Made by a program: the position numbers and the translations under genes. Positions 36,264-45,692 of a stretch of 64,000 nucleotides of DNA are shown piece after piece. Origin of the DNA: Kangiella aquimarina DSM 16071 (GTDB lineage Bacteria; Pseudomonadota; Gammaproteobacteria; Enterobacterales; Kangiellaceae); assembly GCF_000374105.1 (NCBI RefSeq), contig NZ_KB893650.1:1645145-1709144 (forward strand). The letters run 5' to 3'. The notes beneath the pieces are model-generated. The model searched no databases. It saw nothing but the letters and a program-made list of their open reading frames with translations, and was not told where the DNA came from. Within the stretch, counting starts at the first letter, position 1. Each line of letters opens with the position of its first letter.

Positions 36264-37367
36264 CTAGAAGTAGTAACCAATGTTAATATTTAAGCGTGAA
36301 TGCCACTTTTCAGGCCCATCGTAGACACCAATACCGGGGCCGCCAGCAAACCACATATTCTTACCAGCGATCCAGTCAATATAAGTATAAAGACCACCTT
36401 TTATGAGGGTGCAACCAGTGACGTTTTGAATAGAATCTGTTAGTTGAAATTCATTGGGTGTAGCGGTGTAGGTAAAGTCGTTATAGCAGATAACTTTATC
36501 TACAAACTCATTACCTACCGAAAACGTTTTTGCCACATTAAAACTGGTAACATTAGCTTCGGTGGCAATTTCGAATGGGAAATCAAATGCAGACATGGCA
36601 ATTCGACCATCTGCTGTCTGTAACTCAGGCGCCTGTTCGAAATCGTAATAAATATGCTGTAATTGAAGATTCCAGCTGCCAAAGTGCCCGTCGAAATGAA
36701 CAGCGCCTGCGTAATGGTTTCCTAAAGAGTTAGTTGTGTTATTTCTGATTTTTCCTGCTTGAAGGGAAGCGCCAATAGTATGATCGCCCAGAGCGTACTG
36801 TGCCCTGAAATTAGCTTGGCCATCCTCTTTATTATCCCGGCCATCAATGCTGGCAATATCAAATGAGTAGCGGCCATAGCGACTTGAGTCATCATATTCA
36901 CTATTAAAGAAATAGGCCGTATCAAATGTCCAGTTATCCACGGTGCGCGTCCATTTGATACCAGTATCGTAATCATCCTCAAAACCGAGATAATACGTAC
37001 CACCGAACCAGAAACCATGCGAGGCATAGGGACTAATACCAAAAGGAACCTGGCTGACACCCGCGACTACTGTATCCTCATCGCTGAAGCGATAACCGAT
37101 TTCTGCATGATGTACAGCATCGAACGTCTGGTAAAAGCGAAACTGAGCATCAACAAACCAGTTACCGCGAGTCACATCCACATCAACGGCAAACAATTCA
37201 AAATCAAAAGCACCATCATCATCGTCACCATAATCTTTCCAGTTATAGTTAAGACGAACAGCGCCACCAATATTAACATCAGTTTCTTCTTCAGCGGACA
37301 CAGCGGTAGGTTGAAAAGCCAGAAGGCTTAAGGAAAGGACAGTTAGAGCAGATAAACAATGTGACAT
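36264..37367 (-). CDS. Outer-membrane porin-like beta-barrel protein
   Basis: The start is placed at 37367 (MSHCLSALTVL), with AGGGAGA upstream, giving 367 residues; the longer frame from 37409 would bury the signal peptide. The signal peptide ends at AVSA near residue 24. The mature protein is rich in alternating aromatic/polar strands (NYNWKDYG, WFVDAQFRFYQ, WNLQLQHIYYDF) and ends with Tyr-Tyr-Phe, as outer-membrane barrels do. It probably supplies the outer-membrane step for the BCCT substrate. Confidence 0.78.
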   Translation of the reverse strand: MSHCLSALTVLSLSLLAFQPTAVSAEEETDVNIGGAVRLNYNWKDYGDDDDGAFDFELFAVDVDVTRGNWFVDAQFRFYQTFDAVHHAEIGYRFSDEDTVVAGVSQVPFGISPYASHGFWFGGTYYLGFEDDYDTGIKWTRTVDNWTFDTAYFFNSEYDDSSRYGRYSFDIASIDGRDNKEDGQANFRAQYALGDHTIGASLQAGKIRNNTTNSLGNHYAGAVHFDGHFGSWNLQLQHIYYDFEQAPELQTADGRIAMSAFDFPFEIATEANVTSFNVAKTFSVGNEFVDKVICYNDFTYTATPNEFQLTDSIQNVTGCTLIKGGLYTYIDWIAGKNMWFAGGPGIGVYDGPEKWHSRLNINIGYYF

Positions 37368-37526
37368 GCGATCTCCCTGAACAGCAAATATCTCATAACC
37401 ACTATACAAGGTGAGTGATATATATCAAATGTGCATCCCGGCTAACCCCAACCATATATTCGCATAACTTATATTATGTTAAATTATTAATGTGGCGGAA
37501 ATTCACAGATGACAACTACCCCTCGT

Positions 37527-37588
37527 GAACATATAGGTTTGTAATTTTATGACATAAACCTTTGTAAAATGACACAAACCTTTGTAAA
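37527..37588. repeat. Tandem 20-bp repeats, iteron-like
   Basis: ATGACATAAACCTTTGTAAA (37549-37568) is followed directly by a copy differing at one base (37569-37588). A more degenerate copy with the same ACATA...TTTGTAA core lies at 37527-37548. They are 47 bases beyond the 3' end of the Rep gene. Directly repeated sites next to a Rep_3 protein suggest a replication origin remnant. Confidence 0.55.
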
Positions 37589-37634
37589 AAAAGTATACAT
37601 AAAAATCAAAAAGTTATAATACTGGATATGCTGA

Positions 37635-38327
37635 TTAGCTTTTATAAGCGAATAGACCAATCATCCCCTTTTTATCTCGACAAAAATCACCATGGATTTG
37701 ATCTAGCGATAATTGAATATTGGTGGCCTCGTTAATCTGCTCGATTGATGGCTCCAGGAGCCTTCTGCATATATCAGTAAATCTATTCTGATATTTAGAT
37801 TGGTTGCTTTGAGCTAGATAGCTCAGAATTTCATCCATATGAAATGAGTAAACCCCCAGCTTTTTTTCGCTACACTCTAAGATATGATTGATGAGTAGAT
37901 ACAATCTTGTTGCATAAAGGGTTTTTAGTCCCAGAATATTTCTTAGTATTGATTTATTATCTAGCGATATTTCAGAGTATAGGTTGGAATATGAGTTAAC
38001 AAGAATGGTTTTTCTCCTCCCCCTCTCTTTTTTTACGTCAAAATCTATATAAAAACTTTCAGTGCTACAAATGTAAGCTTTTATTTCGTCGATACCAACG
38101 TTAACCCTGCTGGAAATATTATTTAGGTCATTTTTGTAATATTCAGTATTAAAATCCATTGGTGCTATAGTTATGGGGAAATTATCATTAGAACTCTCAG
38201 CAATTCGTAAAATTACATACGCAGCCAGTCTATAACTGTAATTACTTAATCCGTTGTTTAGCCAAAGCCTTAGAACTGGACTTAATTGACTTGTGACATT
38301 ATCAATATTGATTGCGTACTTTTCCAT
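37635..38327 (-). CDS. Rep_3-type plasmid replication initiator protein
   Basis: The 230-residue protein has two winged-helix-like parts. The second contains 'LKTLYATRLYLLINHILEC', 'SFHMDEILSYLAQ', 'YQNRFTDICRRLLEPSIEQINEATNIQLSL', which is the pattern of RepB/RepE-type initiators that bind iterons. The presence on a chromosome-like segment implies an integrated plasmid remnant or element. It is AT-rich relative to flanking core genes. An iteron-like tandem repeat lies just beyond its 3' end. The call rests on the C-terminal half; the N-terminal half is diverged. Confidence 0.65.
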   Translation of the reverse strand: MEKYAINIDNVTSQLSPVLRLWLNNGLSNYSYRLAAYVILRIAESSNDNFPITIAPMDFNTEYYKNDLNNISSRVNVGIDEIKAYICSTESFYIDFDVKKERGRRKTILVNSYSNLYSEISLDNKSILRNILGLKTLYATRLYLLINHILECSEKKLGVYSFHMDEILSYLAQSNQSKYQNRFTDICRRLLEPSIEQINEATNIQLSLDQIHGDFCRDKKGMIGLFAYKS

Positions 38328-38397
38328 GACTAAAATTTATCTTGCAATACTTTGACAAGCGGTAGGTTGAAAGAAGCCTTGTTCCGCATATATAAAA

Positions 38398-38414
38398 AGG
38401 TGTGTAATACACCT
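38398..38414. promoter_or_regulatory. Inverted repeat in the rep / hypothetical divergent promoter region
   Basis: AGGTGT-GTAAT-ACACCT lies between the divergent Rep gene and the small gene at 38443, and may be an operator for either. Confidence 0.4.
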
Positions 38415-38442
38415 ATACAAAATCAATAAACTAACATTTATT

Positions 38443-38694
38443 ATGAATAATGACTTATTTCTCCAAATAATTGAAGGTCAATCACCCAAATTAACTCTTG
38501 CATATAACAACGATGATAATTGCTGGGGCTGGTATGGTCACGATGGCATGCGAAGATATGTGTTTCATGAAATGAAGAACCAGGAAGTCCTAAGCTCAGC
38601 TGAATATTACTTTGAACAGAATTTACTTCGAAAAATCAAGGATGTCTACGCTGTAGAAAATGGCTCGCCCTCCTCAGTCAGAAAAATCCGTTAA
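38443..38694 (+). CDS. Small protein of unknown function
   Basis: This 83-residue frame is divergent from the Rep gene and ends in a hairpin. The sequence is Trp/Tyr-rich near its middle (NCWGWYGHDGMRRY) with no signal peptide or known domain. No clear Shine-Dalgarno site precedes the ATG. Coding is plausible because of its length and bounded position between a promoter region and a terminator-like hairpin. Confidence 0.45.
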   Translation: MNNDLFLQIIEGQSPKLTLAYNNDDNCWGWYGHDGMRRYVFHEMKNQEVLSSAEYYFEQNLLRKIKDVYAVENGSPSSVRKIR

Positions 38695-38716
38695 AATATC
38701 ATTATTACGGATTTTT
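38682..38716. terminator. Bidirectional terminator-like hairpin
   Basis: AAAAATCCGT / ACGGATTTTT form a 10-bp stem around a 15-base AT-rich loop. It overlaps the end of the small gene and lies between it and the 3' end of mcrC, which is convergent. Confidence 0.65.
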
Positions 38717-38799
38717 ATGTGCCCTACTTGATAAATCTGGAACATGACATTTCCGCTCTGATTGCGTGGTGTGAGAGGTTCCAGTCAGTAATGATAAAG

Positions 38800-39287
38800 T
38801 TATACCCTTAATTCTTCAACATCTAGCATTGGCAGCTCTAAATATCTTTTAAGTAAACCACTTTCGTCAAAAAGATCATAATACCAAGTACCTAGAAATG
38901 AATTATCATCGGTCTGAAAAAGCCCATGCACACCCTCGGCTTTATTTGATTTTGGGTAGCATAACCATGCTTTATTACTACCCCAGAGGCGATTATATGC
39001 AAACATTTGCTTAATATCATTGTCAGATGGAAGCATCTCTGGGGTTTTCCACTTTGCATCTAACACAATTAATTCACCTTTATGCTCAACTAAAATATCA
39101 GTTTCTAATTGTTTTGTGTGATTGGTATTTGTGCTTTTCCAGAATGACTTAACTTTTTTACCCAGTACTTTGGTATCAGTGCTTCCTTTATACTTGTTTT
39201 TTAATGCAAAAAGTAACCAGGTTTCCCACAACTCATTCATGTCAAAGAATAATGATATAACTTCAGCTTGGCCAGTTGAGCTAGATG
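38800..39287 (-). pseudogene. mcrC: McrC 3' part (nuclease domain), cut off by transposon insertion
   Basis: This is the C-terminal portion of McrC, the nuclease partner of the McrB GTPase. It contains the start of the nuclease domain ('LFFDMNELWETWLL') and the PD-(D/E)xK core 'TDILVEHKGELIVLDAKWK'. It lacks its own start; an ATG at 39342 lies in the transposon end and is not preceded by a ribosome-binding site. Joining base 39287 to base 57563 restores the frame with the fragment at 57563-58331, giving 418 codons plus stop. Confidence 0.9.
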
Positions 39288-39292
39288 GATTC
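39288..39292. repeat. Target-site duplication, left copy (GATTC)
   Basis: The 5-bp sequence GATTC is repeated at 57563-57567, directly outside the matching inverted repeat. Five bp is the normal duplication length for Tn3-family elements. Confidence 0.9.
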
Positions 39293-39329
39293 GAGGTACG
39301 GCCACGATTCGTGATAAATCGACCAAAAA
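39293..39329 (+). repeat. Left terminal inverted repeat of the transposon
   Basis: The repeat runs from GAGGTACGGCCACG inward. Two mismatches with the right end occur at positions 21 and 23. Weaker similarity continues to about 59 bases. Confidence 0.9.
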
Positions 39330-39469
39330 ATAGTTTAACCATATGAAATATATTGAATATCTCAACGAACTAACAGCAGACTTTGCGCTATTGATACACT
39401 GTTTGTTATATTCGTACTTTCAACTTAGAATTTTACTACCCACTTCAGTACCGACAATACGGTTAAATT

Positions 39470-39862
39470 ATGTATGTAATTGGTCAACTTGCCAAATTGG
39501 CAAGCGTAAACGTTGAGACCGTTAGATATTATGAACGGTGCGGCCTAATTGAACAGCCCCAAAAACCCGTTAAAGGTTATCGTCGTTATCCTGAGACGAC
39601 TTTGAATCGCATTCGGTTTATCAAACGTGCTCAAGAGTTAGGGTTTTCCTTGGATGAGATCGCTAACTTGCTGATGCTGGAAGAGACTTCTTGCCAAGAA
39701 GTACAAAGTATAGCAAACCACAAACTTGCCAGTGTTCGTGCAAAAATGGCTGATCTACGCCGCTTAGAAACCAGTCTTAATGATTTACTGAAACAATGTG
39801 CAAGCAACACTGAACAGGCACATTGCCCGATTATTACTTCCCTTCTCCCAGAAAACAACTAA
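39470..39862 (+). CDS. merR: Mercury-responsive regulator MerR
   Basis: The 130-residue MerR-family protein has the winged-helix start 'YVIGQLAKLASVNVETVRYYERCGL' and the dimer helix. Three cysteines sit at the positions expected for Hg(II) binding (in 'EETSCQEV', 'LLKQCASN' and 'EQAHCPII'). It is transcribed in the same direction as merT, unlike the divergent merR of Tn21 and Tn501. No clear ribosome-binding site precedes the ATG at 39470. Confidence 0.92.
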   Translation: MYVIGQLAKLASVNVETVRYYERCGLIEQPQKPVKGYRRYPETTLNRIRFIKRAQELGFSLDEIANLLMLEETSCQEVQSIANHKLASVRAKMADLRRLETSLNDLLKQCASNTEQAHCPIITSLLPENN

Positions 39863-39880
39863 TAACAATCGCTAAACCCC

Positions 39881-39912
39881 TTGACTCCGTACTTGGATAC
39901 GGAGTTTATACT
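39881..39912 (+). promoter_or_regulatory. MerR operator/promoter of the mer structural genes
   Basis: TTGACT (39881-39886) and TATACT (39907-39912) are separated by 20 bases, the over-long spacer typical of MerR-activated promoters. Between them lies the dyad CTCCGTA (39885-39891) / TACGGAG (39898-39904), which matches the known mer operator. Confidence 0.9.
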
Positions 39913-39946
39913 GTTTTCTATCAGAACATTTGAAGTGGAGTAAGCC

Positions 39947-40294
39947 ATGGCAAAAAACGATACCAGTTTACCGCTAGTTGGTGGTATTGCTGCTGCTATT
40001 GGTGCTGGGCTTTGTTGTGCTGGGCCCTTAGTCTTGTTACTACTAGGCGTTAGTGGTTCTTGGATTGGCAATCTGACCGTATTGGAGCCATACCGCCCTA
40101 TTTTTATCTTGCTGGTACTGGTTTTATTTAGTTTTGCCGGTTGGAAAGTTTATCGACCTATAGAAGAGTGTGAGCCTGGAACCGCTTGTGCAATGCCACA
40201 AGTACGTAAGCGCCGGCAGATCATTTTCTGGGTAACCGCCTTCATTGCATTAATATTAGTCACTAGCAATTACTGGATTATCTGGTTTGCTTAA
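39947..40294 (+). CDS. merT: Mercuric transport protein MerT
   Basis: The 115-residue inner-membrane protein has three hydrophobic helices. The vicinal cysteines 'GAGLCCAGPLVLLLLG' lie in the first helix and a second pair ('EECEPGTACAMP') is on the cytoplasmic loop. It passes Hg(II) from MerP into the cytoplasm. GTGGAG precedes the ATG. It is the first gene after the mer operator. Confidence 0.93.
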   Translation: MAKNDTSLPLVGGIAAAIGAGLCCAGPLVLLLLGVSGSWIGNLTVLEPYRPIFILLVLVLFSFAGWKVYRPIEECEPGTACAMPQVRKRRQIIFWVTAFIALILVTSNYWIIWFA

Positions 40295-40328
40295 TTATAT
40301 CGTTGAGAAATAACCCTTGGAGAAGAAG

Positions 40329-40604
40329 ATGAAAAAAATTGCACTATTATCCCTACTATCAATACTTAGCTTGGGTGCGTTTGCCAAGCAGCAAACAGTC
40401 ATGCTTGAAGTTCCCACGATGACCTGCGTAATTTGTCCGATTACGGTGGAAAAAGCATTGCAACAGGTTGAGGGAGTTACCAAAGCTGAAGTGACCTTCG
40501 AAGATAAGTTAGCCGTGGTCACTTTTGATGATGAAAAAACTACGGTGGAAAAGCTGACCGAGGCCACAAAAAATGCCGGCTATCCATCTGTGGTAAAGCA
40601 ATAA
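40329..40604 (+). CDS. merP: Periplasmic mercuric-binding protein MerP
   Basis: The start is placed at the ATG at 40329 (MKKIALLSLLS), with GGAGAAG upstream; the TTG at 40317 is inside that site. The product has 91 residues: a signal peptide ending near AFA and one heavy-metal domain with 'PTMTCVICPITVEKAL', the CxxC mercury site. MerP binds Hg(II) in the periplasm and delivers it to MerT. Confidence 0.93.
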   Translation: MKKIALLSLLSILSLGAFAKQQTVMLEVPTMTCVICPITVEKALQQVEGVTKAEVTFEDKLAVVTFDDEKTTVEKLTEATKNAGYPSVVKQ

Positions 40605-40617
40605 AGGACGAATACTA

Positions 40618-42711
<2,094 letters not shown>

Positions 42712-42834
42712 GCTTTATCTTTCGTCAGAAAAGATATTTATGAGTCTGCTTTTGGTTTCCAGTGATACGGTACTACCAATTTACTGCATATTTCTTCGTG
42801 GAAAGTTTCTTCAGTAACTGTTTGAGAGCTAGCC

Positions 42835-43632
42835 TCAAGCAAGATATTTGGCCACAATAGGAGATGTGATCATCTGAATTACTGCAAAGAATGTGGCTGG
42901 TATTACTATTTCTGATGGCAACCGGGATGCAGCCACAAAAGCCGCTGCAATGCTAAATTCTTTTTTGCTGACAGTAAATAGGTATGCGATGACTTCCGGT
43001 CGGTCTGTCGTTATAAACCGTGAAGCCATTCCAATTAAGTAGCCACAAAGATTTAGACTTAAAGCTGCTCCAGCAATTACAAAAGCATACTATCCATAAC
43101 CAATGATGGTTTCTGCATTGGAAGCCACTACCGCAAGTAATATTACAAGATAGAAGACTGACCCAATTCCTGCGTAAGTCGAATCATGCTTTGAAATAAT
43201 CGTCGGAAAGTTGGTGCGTAAGGTTACACCGAGAATTGTAGGCACTAAAACAACTAGAGCTAACTCCAGGATGATGGAAACGAGAGGGACTTCTAGCTGT
43301 ATCCCTGTCAGCCATAGAAAAAGGAGCGGAACTACGAAAGGAGAAAAGGCTGTATTGACCGCATTGAAAAAGGCGACCAGTCAAGAAGCCTGCAATTGAA
43401 TCGGGCCATAGACGAGCCCCATTGCCAAAAACTGTCTTGACGGTTTGCGAAAGACTATTCGTACGGCATGTGCATCAAATGTAAGGCTGATCACAAACAT
43501 CAGAATCACAAGTAAAGGGGCTATTGAGGAGTCGAGGTACTTCCCGGATTCGGGCAATATCAGGCCAACTCCAGCTACAATAATCACAAACCAAACAAGA
43601 TTTGATTCAACGAAATAAATTAATCGACGCAT
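42835..43632 (-). pseudogene. BASS-family (bile acid:sodium symporter-like) transporter with two in-frame stops
   Basis: One reading frame runs the full length from the ATG at 43632 to a stop at 42835 (265 codons). It is interrupted only by TGA at 43383-43381 and TAG at 43092-43090. The translated parts form a continuous polytopic protein with BASS features ('MGLVYGPIQLQ', 'KEFSIAAAFVAASRLPSEIVIPATFFAVIQMITSPI'). The substrate is unknown. Two stops with no frameshift suggest recent decay by point mutation. Confidence 0.75.
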
Positions 43633-43691
43633 AAGTCAAGGGTACCAGTTACTGTGCGGCCACAATATAAATTATAGCTGTACTCTCCCAA

Positions 43692-44579
43692 TTACAAAGC
43701 TTCAGAAGCATCGCGGCATTGCTCGTCAGTCATTTCAAGCTCAATAGTCGTATGCTCTAAATTAAATTTACTCAATCGTTCTGCTATAGATTTTTTTAAC
43801 TCCAGCTGTTGCTGCATAGATAGTGCATCCTGTAGAGCTAGATGAGCAGTAAGTACGTGATGCTCTCCATCCAATGACCACAAGTGCAGGTGATGGATAC
43901 TGTCCACTTCTTCAAGTTCTATTAAGGTTTTGTATACTGATTTTGACAGTTCTTTGTCAGGGATTGCCTGTAAAAATAACCTTATAGTGTGCCAAAGGTT
44001 TTTAGCAACATTAATTAAAATATAGAGAGTGAAAAGAAACGACAAAGCTGGGTCAAGAATGGGCCAGTCAACAAAAAGAAGTACGATGGAAACGATTAAA
44101 ACTGCAACCCAACCAAGTACATCTTCCAGTAAATGCCAGTTGAGTATACGCTCATTAAGAGTTTTACCTTTACTTAATTTATAAGCCGCAAAACCATTAA
44201 CTAGCACCCCAAACACGGCTAACGCGATCATGCCCTCAACCATAGGCATTTCTGGTTGCAGGAGTTTAGGGATAGCTTCTGTCAGAACCCATGCAGAACC
44301 AATAATCAGGACTAGGCCATTAATAAGAGCTCCAAGCAGTGATAATCGGCGATAACCATAGGTGAACTCTGAATTTGAACCTTTCTCACTAACTTTACTA
44401 AGGAACCAAGCAAATCCAATGGATAAACTGTCGCCAAGATCATGGACTGCATCGGCCATGATGGCGGTACTATTGGTTAAGATACCTCCTATAAACTCGA
44501 TAATGGTAAAGGTGACATTCAGAAAAAATGCCCAACCTATACGAGTATTTGAACCATGTGAGTGCGAATGATCATGCAT
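43692..44579 (-). CDS. czcD: CDF-family cation efflux protein (CzcD/ZitB type)
   Basis: The 295-residue protein begins with a His-rich tail (MHDHSHSHGS) and has six membrane helices. Metal-site motifs are 'MADAVHDLGD' in helix 2 and 'WHLLEDVLGW' in helix 5, matching the HxxxD pattern of zinc/cadmium/cobalt exporters. The cytoplasmic C-terminal domain contains 'HHLHLWSLDGEHHVLTAHL'. It works by proton antiport at the inner membrane. It lies in the minus-strand metal cluster of the transposon. Confidence 0.9.
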   Translation of the reverse strand: MHDHSHSHGSNTRIGWAFFLNVTFTIIEFIGGILTNSTAIMADAVHDLGDSLSIGFAWFLSKVSEKGSNSEFTYGYRRLSLLGALINGLVLIIGSAWVLTEAIPKLLQPEMPMVEGMIALAVFGVLVNGFAAYKLSKGKTLNERILNWHLLEDVLGWVAVLIVSIVLLFVDWPILDPALSFLFTLYILINVAKNLWHTIRLFLQAIPDKELSKSVYKTLIELEEVDSIHHLHLWSLDGEHHVLTAHLALQDALSMQQQLELKKSIAERLSKFNLEHTTIELEMTDEQCRDASEAL

Positions 44580-44613
44580 TTAAGATTACCTCTTGTGGAG
44601 CTTTATTCTTACT

Positions 44614-45516
44614 TTAGGATTTGATCTTCAATATGCGAAAACCACCAGTTAAAACAATTGAGCCAATGATAAAGCCAATGATTAAGTCTGGGTATTGCGA
44701 CCCCGTCCATGCTACCAACCCCCCAGCAATAATAACACCAAGGTTGGCGATGACATCGTTAGCAGAAAAAATCCAACTTGCTCTCATGTGAGCGCCGCCA
44801 TTTCGCTTTTTGGCAATTAAGATTAAGCACCAGACATTTGCTACCAAGGCAATTAAGCCAAACACCATCATAAGGTTTGACTCAGGCTCACTCCCTTGAA
44901 CCAGTCTCCTCACAACTTCTGTTAATACACCCAGAGCTAATATAATCTGTAACCATCCTGATATATGCGCTGCACGGAGTTTTTTTCGGACGCCATGCCC
45001 AACGGCGTATAGTGCCACCCCATACACTGCTGCATCGGCAAACATATCCAATGAATCAGCTATCAATCCGGTCGATTGTGCCCACCAGCCGATAACAAGT
45101 TCTGTAATAAACATCACTGCATTAATAGCTAATAGCATTTTAAGTATCCCAGCTTCCTCTGCTTCTTCATTTTGTGCCGTCAACCTTGCTTTATGGATAA
45201 TCTCGCTGTCCACAGCGTTAGTTGATTCCAATCTAGCCCCAAGCCCAAGAGACGTTATCCGGTCTTCTACCATGTCCCTGAGTTCAAGGTGATGAAACAC
45301 TCTAACTATGCGTTTATGTGTATCAAACTCGAGGATTACACTTGGCTCAAGACTGTCCAGTGCCATTCGGATCATGCCTTCCTCTGATGGGCAGTCCATT
45401 TTAGGAACGTGGTATTCGCTTACATGTGCCCCTTCAAATAACTTGTCGTCGTTAGTAATATCTTGTGTTTCATCTGTAGCATCTGCTTTGCAGTCACGGT
45501 TACATTTCTGGCTCAT
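44614..45516 (-). CDS. CDF-like cation transporter with N-terminal heavy-metal-type domain
   Basis: The start is placed at 45516 (MSQKCNRDC), with AAGG upstream, giving 300 residues. The first 110 residues contain a ferredoxin-like fold segment ('SEYHVPKMDCPSEEGMIRMAL') as in heavy-metal-associated domains, but with a single Cys. The rest is a CDF-type six-helix membrane domain with 'GLIADSLDMFADAAVYGVAL' and 'SANDVIANLGVI', but no C-terminal cytoplasmic domain. It resembles the Co/Zn/Cd transporters found beside czc genes. Substrate unknown. Confidence 0.8.
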   Translation of the reverse strand: MSQKCNRDCKADATDETQDITNDDKLFEGAHVSEYHVPKMDCPSEEGMIRMALDSLEPSVILEFDTHKRIVRVFHHLELRDMVEDRITSLGLGARLESTNAVDSEIIHKARLTAQNEEAEEAGILKMLLAINAVMFITELVIGWWAQSTGLIADSLDMFADAAVYGVALYAVGHGVRKKLRAAHISGWLQIILALGVLTEVVRRLVQGSEPESNLMMVFGLIALVANVWCLILIAKKRNGGAHMRASWIFSANDVIANLGVIIAGGLVAWTGSQYPDLIIGFIIGSIVLTGGFRILKIKS

Positions 45517-45692
45517 AGGTATACCTTGCATTTTTTGATATTGGCTTTCCCCCTCCCCGATCACTATAGTCTAAAGCGGAGAGTCCTCGATACGAAAATG
45601 GGCGAGCTTTCAGCATTAATGGGGTGTTGGTTCAAACCATCTTGCTATTATAAAGTATTGCCGACTCCAAAATAGAGCCGGCAGATTGCTAG

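Noticed and set aside
37527-37588. CRISPR array
   Set aside because: The repeats are directly adjacent with no spacers and there are only two good copies.
38800-39342. Independent 180-residue nuclease gene starting inside the transposon end
   Set aside because: The first 18 codons are terminal inverted repeat; the rest joins in frame to the McrC fragment on the other side.
42712-42834. Terminator after merA (TATCTTT / AAAGATA)
   Set aside because: The stem is short and AT-only with no T-run; not strong enough to list.
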